From Dehalococcoidia bacterium UBA5627 (lineage in GTDB: Bacteria > Chloroflexota > Dehalococcoidia > Dehalococcoidales > UBA5627): a stretch of 13,455 bases of DNA. Within the stretch, counting starts at the first letter, position 1, and each line of letters opens with the position of its first letter. This document shows, in pieces, positions 1-8,196 of this stretch. The position numbers were made by a program, and so were the translations under genes. The stretch lies in the NCBI GenBank assembly GCA_002421585.1, contig DIKD01000010.1, forward strand, positions 12,899-26,353, written 5' to 3'. The notes below the pieces were generated by a model. That model was not told the DNA's origin and did no database searches. It worked only from the letters and a program-made list of their open reading frames with translations.

Positions 1-92
1 GAACCGTATAAGAGCAAATCAGTCGTTAAAGTAAAAGACCGGTTAGCATTTCACGGATGCTTGGACACAAGAAGGTACGTTCCGCTTCATAA

Positions 93-1508
93 TCATCTGT
101 TCTTTTTTATTCTGTTATAAGTACTTGTAGTCCTACGTGACGTTGACGAAGCGCTGTCTCCACGGTAATCCGGTGCTTCGATGGAAAAGGTAACGCTAAT
201 CTTCGGGTCTATAAAACGTGAACGAATCGGACTGTCGATTTCATCGAGAGAGCAGCGTGTGGTAATAATGGTTGCCAGTCGGGCATTGTAACGCGAGTTA
301 ATGACTTGATACAATTTTTCCTTTGCCCAGGGCGTGGTATTTTGTTCCCCGAAGTCATCCAACACAAGTAAAGGGGTGTTTTTCACCTTTTCAAAAAGCT
401 GATCATATGAAATCTTGCTGTCCGGATTGAATGCTGAACGCAAGTGGTCTAAAAATTCTGGAACGAAAATAAAAAGTGCCGGCTGATTTGCCTGATAGCG
501 ATAGTTTACTACTGCCGATGCAAGGTGTGTTTTACCGCAGCCGGTTACTCCCTGCAGAACAAGCCATCCGTCGGGTGACTTTGCAAATTCGAAAGCCAGC
601 CTGTAAACACGCTCCAGGTTCTCTCTTTGTCCCTGTGGCAAATTAACCCTCTTCCAATCAAAGCTGGTAAAAGTCATATTCTTCTGCAATTCCAACCCAT
701 CGCCCCAATCGGTATCCATTGCATTATTATCCAGTTCTTCTATATAGAACACATGGCTTAAACGTGTATCTGTTATACGATTTACCAATCGCTCGCCCAG
801 TTGCTGTATCGGTGGTGTAGTTGTAATTACAGAACAAAGTTCGTTATTGAAGCGATAATTCAACAGCTGGTCTAGTTTTTCTTTTGCCCAGGATTTATCA
901 GTATACGCACTTAAATCATCCAAAATCAGCAGAGGGGCATTGCGAACCTGTTCAAAGAGCCTGTCATATGTTACTTCGCTTTCGGGGTTGAACGCCGAAC
1001 GCAGATGGTCCAACAGGTCGGCGGCAGTAATGAAAAACACAGGGAATCCTTTGCTGATTCGTTCATTGGCTATTGCTGCTGAAATATGAGTTTTTCCGCA
1101 ACCGCTGGGACCGATAAATATAAGCCATCCTTCAGGGTTAGCGGCAAATTCCTTTGCGGCAATAACGGCCGTTTCAAATTTTTGCTGACCGGTGACGGAA
1201 CCACTTCTGCCCTGCGGAATCAGGTTGGCAAAAGTTAGCTTCTTCAATGAGCCGATATTGCTGTACTTTTCAAGCACCATTTGGCGCTGTTTATTGGTAT
1301 TTTTACGGAGGCATTTGCAGGGTACTACCTGGCTGTAATCGGGTTTTCCTGAGGGTAGCAGGGGATAAACGAATCCAAATCCTCGGCATATAGAACAATC
1401 CATTGATATTGATGATTCATTATCAGTGCTGGACGAATTTTCCGTATTGTCCGCTGGTATACTTTTTAGGGTCGTCTTCTTCAAAATGTCGCCAATATGT
1501 TCCATCAC
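93..1508 (-). CDS. Tandem DnaC/IstB-type AAA+ ATPase, probable helicase loader
   Basis: 471 aa. Residues 36-66 hold a likely zinc site (C38, C41, C64, C66) like the N-terminal region of some DnaC-type loaders. Two AAA+ modules follow. Module 1 has Walker A GPSGCGKT at 133-140 and Walker B LLILDD ending at 198; module 2 has Walker A GVTGCGKT at 320-327 and Walker B LLVLDD ending at 385. Both contain DHLRSAFNP followed by a YD-LFE segment, WAKEKL and an ITT strand, so they look like an internal duplication. Arginines that could act as fingers lie near 244 and 429-431. Loaders of this family place the DnaB helicase on DNA. The gene is last in the rplI-dnaB-dnaD run, which supports that role. It starts at GTG 1508 or the adjacent ATG 1505, behind an AAGG, and overlaps the end of the dnaD-like gene out of frame by 86 bases. 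The family is clear; the two-module form is unusual to me. Confidence 0.85.
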   Translation of the reverse strand: MMEHIGDILKKTTLKSIPADNTENSSSTDNESSISMDCSICRGFGFVYPLLPSGKPDYSQVVPCKCLRKNTNKQRQMVLEKYSNIGSLKKLTFANLIPQGRSGSVTGQQKFETAVIAAKEFAANPEGWLIFIGPSGCGKTHISAAIANERISKGFPVFFITAADLLDHLRSAFNPESEVTYDRLFEQVRNAPLLILDDLSAYTDKSWAKEKLDQLLNYRFNNELCSVITTTPPIQQLGERLVNRITDTRLSHVFYIEELDNNAMDTDWGDGLELQKNMTFTSFDWKRVNLPQGQRENLERVYRLAFEFAKSPDGWLVLQGVTGCGKTHLASAVVNYRYQANQPALFIFVPEFLDHLRSAFNPDSKISYDQLFEKVKNTPLLVLDDFGEQNTTPWAKEKLYQVINSRYNARLATIITTRCSLDEIDSPIRSRFIDPKISVTFSIEAPDYRGDSASSTSRRTTSTYNRIKKNR

Positions 1509-2121
1509 TCCTACCTTCTTTACCCCAGCGCTCTAAAACCGCTGTAATATAGCTCAACTTGCGTATGTTCTGTTTAACCGCTTCTTTTATGGCATCTGCA
1601 ATCCAGGTTTCCGGATATAATTTTATAGCGTCCTTTAGTCCTTCGGCAATCATCGGTGTAAGCATACCGATATTCTCTTCGTATAATGAAAATACATTTA
1701 TCGGCTCTTCTTCAATAACCGTATTGTCTATTGCATATTTTATGCCGGCAGCCTTAAGCTCACCGTTTTTTATCTTAGATGCTGCCTGCCTATCTGCTTC
1801 GGTATTTAGAAAATAAATATTACCATTTTCTGTCGATAATCCCAGAATTATTTTGTGCTCCGTTGCAAGTTTCAGCGCGTCCTCAAGTTCATTTAGGGGT
1901 TTTTCCGTTTCTTTGAAGTTACTCATAAGGCTGGCATTTGTTGCAAGTTCACTGAAACTGACATATCTGGGATACCCCTTTTTATTATAAAGGGTTTCAA
2001 TAATATATAAGGTAACTTTCAGCTCTCCGATATCTTCTATTTGCGGCATAACGTTGTTTATAAAGATATTCGGTACCGCCGTATAACTCATCTTGGAAGG
2101 AAAACCGTTAAAAGCCGTCAT
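1423..2121 (-). CDS. DnaD-domain primosome protein
   Basis: 232 aa. Residues 15-110 look like the N-terminal winged-helix part of DnaD-type proteins. The DnaD C-domain signature is clear from about 143 to 205: LYEENIG-LTP, then LYPETWI, then AIKEAVKQN, then YI-AVLERWGKEG. The tail ends in a Y-x-x-G-x-YG motif, as in many DnaD-like proteins, which supports the real stop being inside the downstream ATPase gene. DnaD proteins help assemble the replication-restart and helicase-loading complex in Gram-positive bacteria and their phages. The ATG sits in an ATGA overlap with the dnaB stop, and an AGGAG lies 5 bases upstream, so translation is probably coupled to dnaB. Lying between the helicase gene and a DnaC-like ATPase gene makes a loader-cofactor role likely. 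The exact partner contacts are inference. Confidence 0.88.
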   Translation of the reverse strand: MTAFNGFPSKMSYTAVPNIFINNVMPQIEDIGELKVTLYIIETLYNKKGYPRYVSFSELATNASLMSNFKETEKPLNELEDALKLATEHKIILGLSTENGNIYFLNTEADRQAASKIKNGELKAAGIKYAIDNTVIEEEPINVFSLYEENIGMLTPMIAEGLKDAIKLYPETWIADAIKEAVKQNIRKLSYITAVLERWGKEGRSDGTYWRHFEEDDPKKYTSGQYGKFVQH

Positions 2122-3488
2122 AACAGCTCCTGACTGGCAACTGTTAAATTATCGAATTTTGTCAGCCTGTCAATAAAACGTACTTTGACCTTGTCGATGG
2201 GGCCGTTTCTGTTCTTGGCAACAATAATATCAGCAACCCCTCGCGGATACTCTTCATCCGGGTGGTCGGCTCTCCAATCGTCCTCAGTGCGATAGTAAAC
2301 CTCTTCTCTATTAATGAATATCACCATATCTGCATCCTGTTCGATGCTGCCGCTATCTCTTAAATCGGATAGTAATGGTTCATGCTTCTCTCTTTTTTCA
2401 ATGGCACGACTTAATTGAGATACTGCCAGAACAGGTACATTCAATTCGCGTGCAAGGGCTTTAAGCGAACGGGAAATATAACCGATTTCCTGTACACGGT
2501 TATCATTGCGAGTATCCCCCTGCAAAAGCTGCAGGTAATCGACAATAATTAAGTCGATATTACGTTCAAAATTAAGGCGGCGGGCTTTGCTTCGCATTTC
2601 CATCATGCGCAGTTGAGGTGAATCATCTATAAATATAGTAGCCTCGGATAATACGCCGATTGCCTCCATCACCCTGATTTCTTCTTCTTCGGTATTCTGT
2701 CCAAGTCTAAGTCGTTTAGAGTTGATTCCCGTCTCGCTTGAAAGCAATCTTTGTGCCAGAGATTCTCTAAACATTTCAAGACTGAAAATTGCCACACAGG
2801 CACCCTGGTCGACGGCAGCGTTGCGCGCAATATTAAGTGCCAAACTGGTTTTACCGATACTGGGACGAGCAGCCAGTACGATTAGTTCTGAACGTTTGAA
2901 CCCTCCAAGCAAATCATCAAGTCCGTGCAAGCCGGTAAAGACCTGTGGAATTGCCTGAAAACCGGCTGTCCCGGGTGGAGGAGGCGCCTCGAAGTAGCCA
3001 TCGAGAACGTTTTTAATATGAACAAAGTCAAGGGAATGCTCATGCCTCAGATGAAACAGCGTATCCTCCGCTTTATTGAGAGCGGCACTTACATCCGGAT
3101 CGGCATCATATCCTATTTCAGATATCTTATCGGCAGCCGCAATCAGCTGTCGCATTATTGAAAGCCTGTAAACAATACGGGCATAGTATTCAATGTCAAG
3201 AGAAGTGGGAACGATTGAAATAAGGTGGCTGAGATAGGCTGCCCCACCGCATTTTTCCAGTTTGCCTTCGCGTTCAAGCTCCTGAGCAACCGTTATCTGG
3301 TTGATGGCTTCATCTCGTTGGTATAATGAAAGGCATGCCTGGTATATCGATCTGTTTTGTTCGGAATAAAAATCCTTGGGCTGTAAAAAAACAACAATTT
3401 CGTGAATAGAACGACCGTCGATTAACAACGAACCGTTAACTGCTTCTTCGGCATCTATATCATGTGGTGGTAAACGTTCACCCGACAA
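2118..3488 (-). CDS. dnaB: Replicative DNA helicase DnaB
   Basis: 456 aa, the usual length. DnaB forms the hexameric ring that unwinds DNA ahead of the replisome. The N-terminal DnaB domain starts with PHDIDAEEAV at 8-17 and runs to about 110. A linker with a PPPPG stretch lies near 169-173. The RecA-like ATPase domain has Walker A ARPSIGKTS at 207-215, FSLEM at 235-239, Walker B IIVDYLQL at 314-321, the DLRDSGSIEQDAD motif at 375-387 and AKNRNGP (arginine-finger region) at 424-430. No intein is present. The start is TTG at 3488, one base after the rplI stop. It is chosen because a GGAGG inside the end of rplI lies 9 bases upstream and the protein then begins at the expected N-terminus. The dnaD-like start overlaps its stop by 4 bases. 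Confidence 0.97.
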   Translation of the reverse strand: MSGERLPPHDIDAEEAVNGSLLIDGRSIHEIVVFLQPKDFYSEQNRSIYQACLSLYQRDEAINQITVAQELEREGKLEKCGGAAYLSHLISIVPTSLDIEYYARIVYRLSIMRQLIAAADKISEIGYDADPDVSAALNKAEDTLFHLRHEHSLDFVHIKNVLDGYFEAPPPPGTAGFQAIPQVFTGLHGLDDLLGGFKRSELIVLAARPSIGKTSLALNIARNAAVDQGACVAIFSLEMFRESLAQRLLSSETGINSKRLRLGQNTEEEEIRVMEAIGVLSEATIFIDDSPQLRMMEMRSKARRLNFERNIDLIIVDYLQLLQGDTRNDNRVQEIGYISRSLKALARELNVPVLAVSQLSRAIEKREKHEPLLSDLRDSGSIEQDADMVIFINREEVYYRTEDDWRADHPDEEYPRGVADIIVAKNRNGPIDKVKVRFIDRLTKFDNLTVASQELL

Positions 3489-3489
3489 T

Positions 3490-3945
3490 TCAGTTTTCCT
3501 CCAGGCTTTTAACAGTAACCTTTAATTTGGCATTGATATCTTTATACAATTTTACACTGACCTCGAAAACACCAAGTTCACGAATAGGCTCCGGCAGTTC
3601 TATTTTACGTTTATCTACAACGAGCCCGGCGCTGTTTTCCAGTTCTTTAGCGATATCAGCGCTGGTAATGGAACCGAAAAGGCGGTTTTTAGAACCTGTT
3701 TTAGCTTTAATAACCAGATTTAATTTTTCAATTTGTTCTGCTGTCTGCCGATGCTTGGCTTCCATTTGCGCATGTTTCTTTTCCTGTGCTTTAGACTGGG
3801 CTTCGAGTTGGGCTTTTATGTTTGCGGTAGCGGGTGTTGCCAGTTTATTGGGTATAAGATAATTTCTGGCGTAACCGTCGGGAACGTTTTTAATATCTCC
3901 TGCTTTAGCGACATTGGGCACGTTTTTCAAAAAGACAACATTCAT
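3490..3945 (-). CDS. rplI: 50S ribosomal protein L9
   Basis: 151 aa, full length. L9 binds 23S rRNA near the base of the L1 stalk and helps maintain reading frame. The N-terminal domain carries the family signature around 16-32 (GDI, then DGYARNYLIP). A long charged helix rich in K, Q, E and A follows at about 42-75, and the C-terminal domain spans about 80-148 (GSKNRLFGSIT near its start). The ATG at 3945 is preceded by AAAGGA at suitable spacing. It is first in a run with dnaB, separated from it by one base. In many bacteria rplI lies near dnaB, so the pairing is normal; the added dnaD-like and DnaC-like genes extend it. Confidence 0.97.
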   Translation of the reverse strand: MNVVFLKNVPNVAKAGDIKNVPDGYARNYLIPNKLATPATANIKAQLEAQSKAQEKKHAQMEAKHRQTAEQIEKLNLVIKAKTGSKNRLFGSITSADIAKELENSAGLVVDKRKIELPEPIRELGVFEVSVKLYKDINAKLKVTVKSLEEN

Positions 3946-3979
3946 TCGTCAACATCCTTTAACAAAAATACTCATAGAC

Positions 3980-4008
3980 ATTATACTGCATTATGATGTC
4001 GGATTAAA
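3980..4008 (-). promoter_or_regulatory. Candidate promoter for rplI-dnaB-dnaD-ATPase operon
   Basis: The minus strand has a perfect TATAAT at 3985-3980 and a weak -35 TTTAAT at 4008-4003, with a 17-base spacer. It lies in the 58-base gap after trxB and overlaps the trxB stop. Transcription would begin near 3973, giving a leader of about 28 bases to the rplI start. It would let the replication genes be expressed apart from trxB. Read by eye only. Confidence 0.5.
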
Positions 4009-4927
4009 CCTGATTTTCAATAAAATTAGCGGCAGATATTGCAGCTACCGCTCCGTCTCCGGCAGCAGCAATCACCTGTCGGATAGAGTTTTCACGAATG
4101 TCACCGGCCGCAAAAATGCCCGGCACGCCTGTTTCCATCTTGTTATTAACAATTATATAACCCTTATTATTTAACGGAACGATATCTTTCAGGTACGAGG
4201 TATTGGGTACCAGACCTATGGCTACAAAAACGCCGTCTATTTCTAAAAATGATTCCTTATTGCTTTTTACATCGGCAAGTTTCAGTTTATTGACAAAGAT
4301 TTCTCCCTGTACTTCTTTGACAACACTATTCCATATAACCTCAATTTTCGGCTCGGCAAAGACTTTATCCTGTACAACCGGTGTTGCTCTTAACTGGTCT
4401 CTGCGGTGAATAATGCTGACCTTTGAGGCAAATTTGGCAATGTGCAATGCTTCATATAATGCGGCGTTGCCTCCCCCCACAACCGCCACCCTCTTATCCC
4501 GAAAGAAAGGTCCGTCGCAGGTGGCACAGTAGGAAACGCCCTTTCCGCTGAATTCCTTTTCACCGGGAACATTTAATTTCTGCCTTTCGGAGCCGCCGGT
4601 AATAATCAGGGCTTTAGCTGAAAAATCTCCCTGTGTTGTATTTACGGTTCTTATATTATCTTCAGTATTTATATGTATAGCTTCATCATTTACAACCTCG
4701 GTTCCGTAAAGCAAGGCTTGTTCGTGCATTAGTGCGGTCAGTTCCATTCCGCCGATACCTTTGGGAAAACCGGGATAGTTATCTACTTTTTCCGCTTCGT
4801 TTATATTGCCGCCGATAAGACCTTTTTCTATCAGCAGGGTGGAATGTTTATTTCTTGAAGTATAGAGAGCGGCAGTCAGGCCCGCGGGACCGCCTCCTAC
4901 AATTATCACATCGTATAGCTTATTCAT
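4004..4927 (-). CDS. trxB: Thioredoxin-disulfide reductase
   Basis: 307 aa from the chosen start. This flavoenzyme moves electrons from NADPH through FAD and a cysteine pair to thioredoxin in the cytoplasm. The FAD-binding GGGPAG is at 11-16. The redox motif CATCDG has its cysteines at 134 and 137. The NADPH-binding GGGNAA is at 151-156 with HRR at 174-176, and the C-terminal FAD motif GIFAAGDI is at 270-277. An in-frame ATG exists at 4945, but the AAGGAG ribosome site lies between it and ATG 4927, so 4927 is the better start. No thioredoxin gene lies nearby. NADPH specificity is inferred from the HRR motif; related ferredoxin- or NADH-linked enzymes cannot be excluded from sequence alone. 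Confidence 0.95.
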   Translation of the reverse strand: MNKLYDVIIVGGGPAGLTAALYTSRNKHSTLLIEKGLIGGNINEAEKVDNYPGFPKGIGGMELTALMHEQALLYGTEVVNDEAIHINTEDNIRTVNTTQGDFSAKALIITGGSERQKLNVPGEKEFSGKGVSYCATCDGPFFRDKRVAVVGGGNAALYEALHIAKFASKVSIIHRRDQLRATPVVQDKVFAEPKIEVIWNSVVKEVQGEIFVNKLKLADVKSNKESFLEIDGVFVAIGLVPNTSYLKDIVPLNNKGYIIVNNKMETGVPGIFAAGDIRENSIRQVIAAAGDGAVAAISAANFIENQV

Positions 4928-4977
4928 TAAATAGTACTCCTTCATTAAATATGGCGGTAGGTAAAGAATCGCACTTT

Positions 4978-5020
4978 AATATCTTACATAGATATTATCA
5001 AGACAGAAAGGTTGTGGCAA
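4978..5020 (-). promoter_or_regulatory. Candidate trxB promoter with overlapping dyad
   Basis: The minus strand has TTGCCA at 5020-5015 (one mismatch to TTGACA), a 17-base spacer and TAATAT at 4997-4992. An inverted repeat, AATATC and GATATT separated by 7 bases, spans 4978-4996 and overlaps the -10 element, where a repressor could bind. The leader to ATG 4927 would be about 60 bases. Hexamer matches are moderate and the dyad lies in AT-rich DNA, so chance is possible. Confidence 0.45.
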
Positions 5021-5159
5021 GTAAAAATCATAAACATATAGTCATTGTGAGGTTCAGTGGACAGTTTCCGGCAAATATCATTAAATAAATAATTTACTAA
5101 AAATATTTCCGGTGGGATTATATTATAAACGAAATAGTAAAAACTACCCTTTCGTTCGC

Positions 5160-5188
5160 TTGTTAGTGTTATGTGCTAATGATAAAAT
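5160..5188 (+). promoter_or_regulatory. Candidate uvrA promoter
   Basis: TTGTTA at 5160-5165, a 17-base spacer and TAAAAT at 5183-5188 match the sigma-70 type pattern at 4 of 6 and 5 of 6 positions. Transcription would start near 5195, just before the AGGAGA ribosome site at 5198-5203. I see no clear LexA-type operator. A second AT-rich -10-like stretch lies near 5119-5130, so the choice of promoter is tentative. Confidence 0.4.
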
Positions 5189-5207
5189 GATATGAACAGG
5201 AGAAAAA

Positions 5208-8036
5208 ATGCCTTTAGACTCGATATTCATCAAGGGTGCCCGCGAACATAATCTCAAAAATATTGATATCACCATTCCGCGCGATAAGCTGGTGGTGATT
5301 ACCGGCGTTTCCGGCTCCGGTAAAAGCTCTCTGGCGTTCGATACCATATACGCCGAAGGACAGCGCCGCTATATGGAATCGCTCTCGGCGTATGCGCGCC
5401 AGTTTCTTGGCAGAATGGAAAAGCCGGATGTCGATTATATCGAAGGATTAAGCCCTGCAATATCAATAGACCAAAAAGGGGCCAGTCGCAACCCGCGTTC
5501 AACGGTTGGCACAGTAACGGAGATTTACGATTACTTAAGGCTGCTGTTTGCACGCACCGGCCATCCGCACTGCCCAAACTGCGGGCGTGAAATCACAGTG
5601 CAAACGGTTGAGCAAATTGTGGATTCGGTTAAATCGTTACCGCAGGATTCCCGCATTATGATACTGGCTCCACTGGTAAAAAGCCGCAAGGGTGAATATC
5701 AGCAGGTTTTTAACGACCTTCGTAAAGCCGGCTATGCGCGCGTGCGTGTGGACAAGGAAATGCACGACCTTTCAGACGATTTTCAACTGGATAAACAAAA
5801 GAAACATACCATAGAGGCGGTAATCGACCGGCTGGTAATCGGACAGAGCGACAGCCAGAGCCGCATTGCCGATTCGGTTGAAACGGCATTAAAGCTGGGA
5901 GGCGGAGTCGTTCTCATATCGGTTATCGATGGCGAAGAACTGCTCTTTTCGGAGCATTTTGCTTGTGTTCAATGCGGCATCAGCCTGGGAGAAATCGCAC
6001 CGAGAACTTTCAGTTTCAATAGTCCTCATGGTGCCTGCCCGAATTGCACCGGTTTGGGTATCAGGCTGGAAATCGATCCTGATCTTGTTATGCCGGATAA
6101 AAATCTGTCACTCGAAGCAGGGGCGATTCATCCCTATCAGTGGCAGAACTGGTATCTTTATTCGGTACGCGAAATGGCACGGCGGCACGGTTTCGATATG
6201 AATACCCCGATAAAGGAACTGACACCCGAACAAGTTAATTTAATATTATACGGGGAAAGTGATTTTCGCTATAAATATCGTGACAGGCGCGGCAACGAAC
6301 GCGAGTACACAGACGGTTTTGAGGGCGTTATTCCCCGAATGGAGAGATTATATCACGATACGGAATCCGAAGCCTCACGTTCGTATATAGAGCGTTACAT
6401 GGTAGCGAGGGCTTGTGTTGTCTGCGGTGGGAAGAGATTAAAGCCGGAAGTGCTGGCGGTTACCATCGGTGATAAAAACATCGATGATATAACCTCTATG
6501 TCTGTGGTGCAGGCTTCGGGATGGATTAAAAAGCTGGGAAGCAAATCAACGGTTTTTAATCAGCGTGAAAAGAAGATTGCACGCGAAATTCTGAAGGAAA
6601 TCGGGGCAAGACTGGGTTTTTTGGAGAACGTAGGGCTGGATTATCTTTCACTTAATCGTACAGCGGGTACACTTTCGGGTGGGGAGGGGCAGAGAATAAG
6701 ATTGGCGACACAAATAGGAAGTGGGTTGATGGGAGTGCTCTATATTTGTGACGAGCCGACTATCGGCTTGCATCCCGCTGATGATTTCCGCCTGATTCGA
6801 ACTCTTAAAGAATTGAAGGATTTAGGTAATACACTCATTGTTGTGGAACACGATGAAGCTATGATGCGTGCCGCGGACCATATTATCGATATGGGTCCGG
6901 GCGCAGGTGACCACGGAGGATATGTCGTTGCCAGCGGCTCACTTGATGATATTCTAGCCTCTGAAAGCTCGTCAACCGGGCAATATCTTTCCCGCCGCAG
7001 GTCCATTCCTCTGCCTGAAAAAAGGCGTACCGGCAACGGAATAGATATTACCATTAAAGGCGCAAGACAGAACAACCTTAAAAATATTGACGTTACTATC
7101 CCACTGGGCAAGATGGTATGTATTACCGGGGTTTCCGGTAGTGGAAAGAGCACTTTAATCAGTGACATTTTACATAAAAAACTGGCACAGGTTCTATACA
7201 GAGCCCGAGAAAATCCGGGAGAAGTTGACAATATCGAGGGTATAGAGAACATCGATAAAGTTATAAATATCGATCAGTCTCCTATAGGACGCACTCCCCG
7301 CAGCAATCCTGCTACGTATACGGGATTGTTTACTTATGTACGGGAGTTATTTGCCACATCGCCGGAAGCGCGCCTGCGGGGGTATAAAGCCGGCAGGTTT
7401 TCATTCAACGTAAAAGGCGGAAGGTGCGAGGCTTGTCGGGGAGACGGATTTATACAAATTGAAATGCAGTTTTTGCCTGATGTTACTGTTCCCTGTGAAG
7501 TATGCAAGGGAAAACGCTATGACCGTGAAGTATTGGAAATCCACTTTAAGGGCAAGAATATTGCTGAAGTGTTGGATATGACTGTTGAGCAGGCTCTTAA
7601 CTACTTCGAACATTTTCCGTCTGTAAAAAATAAATTGAAGACTTTGAATGATGTCGGGTTGGGATATATTCACCTCGGGCAACCGGCGACCACCTTATCC
7701 GGCGGCGAAGCTCAGAGAATTAAACTGGCGACGGAGTTATCCAAGAGAGCGACCGGCAAAACGCTGTATATTCTTGACGAACCTACTACCGGGCTATCAT
7801 TTGAGGATGTGGCTTCTTTATTAAAAGTCTTGCAAAGGCTGGCGGATGCCGGAAATACAGTGGTGATTATCGAGCACAACCTGGATGTTATAAAGAATGC
7901 CGATTGGATTATCGACCTGGGACCGGGGGCGGGGGACAAGGGCGGACGGATTGTGGCTGTGGGAACACCCGAGGATATAGTTGCCAATAAGAAATCCGCT
8001 ACCGGAGAATATCTAAAAAAGGTATTGTTTACATAA
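5208..8036 (+). CDS. uvrA: Excinuclease ABC subunit A
   Basis: 942 aa, normal full length. UvrA is the DNA-damage sensor of nucleotide excision repair; a dimer binds lesions and recruits UvrB. Both ABC ATPase halves are complete. Walker A GVSGSGKS is at 33-40 and 641-648. ABC signatures LSGGEGQRI (489-497) and LSGGEAQRI (830-838) are followed by CDEPTIGL (514-521) and LDEPTTGL (856-863). Zinc-binding cysteine pairs are C253/C256 with C277/C280 and C740/C743 with C763/C766, spaced as in E. coli UvrA. The ATG follows AGGAGA. One oddity: after LDEPTTGL the usual histidine is serine (S864), whereas the first half keeps H522. The gene stands alone, with no uvrB or uvrC in the window, and is followed by repeats rather than a cotranscribed gene. 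Confidence 0.98.
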   Translation: MPLDSIFIKGAREHNLKNIDITIPRDKLVVITGVSGSGKSSLAFDTIYAEGQRRYMESLSAYARQFLGRMEKPDVDYIEGLSPAISIDQKGASRNPRSTVGTVTEIYDYLRLLFARTGHPHCPNCGREITVQTVEQIVDSVKSLPQDSRIMILAPLVKSRKGEYQQVFNDLRKAGYARVRVDKEMHDLSDDFQLDKQKKHTIEAVIDRLVIGQSDSQSRIADSVETALKLGGGVVLISVIDGEELLFSEHFACVQCGISLGEIAPRTFSFNSPHGACPNCTGLGIRLEIDPDLVMPDKNLSLEAGAIHPYQWQNWYLYSVREMARRHGFDMNTPIKELTPEQVNLILYGESDFRYKYRDRRGNEREYTDGFEGVIPRMERLYHDTESEASRSYIERYMVARACVVCGGKRLKPEVLAVTIGDKNIDDITSMSVVQASGWIKKLGSKSTVFNQREKKIAREILKEIGARLGFLENVGLDYLSLNRTAGTLSGGEGQRIRLATQIGSGLMGVLYICDEPTIGLHPADDFRLIRTLKELKDLGNTLIVVEHDEAMMRAADHIIDMGPGAGDHGGYVVASGSLDDILASESSSTGQYLSRRRSIPLPEKRRTGNGIDITIKGARQNNLKNIDVTIPLGKMVCITGVSGSGKSTLISDILHKKLAQVLYRARENPGEVDNIEGIENIDKVINIDQSPIGRTPRSNPATYTGLFTYVRELFATSPEARLRGYKAGRFSFNVKGGRCEACRGDGFIQIEMQFLPDVTVPCEVCKGKRYDREVLEIHFKGKNIAEVLDMTVEQALNYFEHFPSVKNKLKTLNDVGLGYIHLGQPATTLSGGEAQRIKLATELSKRATGKTLYILDEPTTGLSFEDVASLLKVLQRLADAGNTVVIIEHNLDVIKNADWIIDLGPGAGDKGGRIVAVGTPEDIVANKKSATGEYLKKVLFT

Positions 8037-8044
8037 AAATAGCT

Positions 8045-8076
8045 GTCATCCCGAATCCCGACATGCCGGGATTCGG
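8045..8076. repeat. GTCATCCCG-type hairpin repeat after uvrA
   Basis: GTCATC followed by a perfect 10-base inverted repeat: CCGAATCCCG at 8051-8060 and its complement at 8067-8076, with a 6-base loop. It lies 14 bases past the uvrA stop, so it could act as an RNA hairpin at the 3' end. It lacks the run of T expected of an intrinsic terminator (GC-rich DNA follows). It resembles REP-like elements seen in many bacterial genomes. The copy number in this genome cannot be judged from the window. Confidence 0.6.
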
Positions 8077-8092
8077 CGTCTGGGGTGGGGTT

Positions 8093-8155
8093 GTCATCCT
8101 GAGAGTAGCGAAGAGATGTTTCTTTAAAGGCATATCCTTCGACAGGCAAGGATGA
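8093..8155. repeat. GTCATCCTGAG-type imperfect palindromic element
   Basis: The ends are inverted: TCATCCT at 8094-8100 and AGGATGA at 8149-8155. An inner pair, CGAAG-AG-ATG near 8109-8118 and CAT-ATC-CTTCG near 8131-8141, also nearly matches in inverted orientation, giving a roughly 63-base imperfect palindrome. The sequence resembles the widespread GTCATCCTGAG...GCGAAG intergenic repeat family. No coding capacity. It is probably a small non-autonomous repeat. The family link is from memory, not a search. Confidence 0.6.
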
Positions 8156-8196
8156 ACGGATTTTAAAAAAAGAATCGGTTTGAAAGCATAATTAAA

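Noticed and set aside
1..92. Possible small gene after the ATPase gene on the minus strand
   Set aside because: All minus-strand frames here give only peptides of about 25 residues or less, with no recognisable match. No terminator or RNA gene was seen either, so it is left unannotated.
3464..3862. 132-residue open frame on the plus strand over rplI
   Set aside because: It is antisense to the clear L9 gene; low-complexity S/L/F content marks it as a shadow.
93..4927. Replication origin suggested by dnaB and loader genes
   Set aside because: There is no dnaA or dnaN, I noticed no cluster of DnaA-box-like sites, and there is no long non-coding AT-rich zone. The genes alone do not mark an origin.
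6740..7252. 170-residue open frame on the minus strand inside uvrA
   Set aside because: It lies fully within the well-supported uvrA frame, is rich in S and P as expected of an antisense shadow, and has no family match that I recognise.
8051..8076. Intrinsic terminator of uvrA
   Set aside because: The hairpin is good but no T-run follows; it is better described as a repeat that may stabilise the 3' end.
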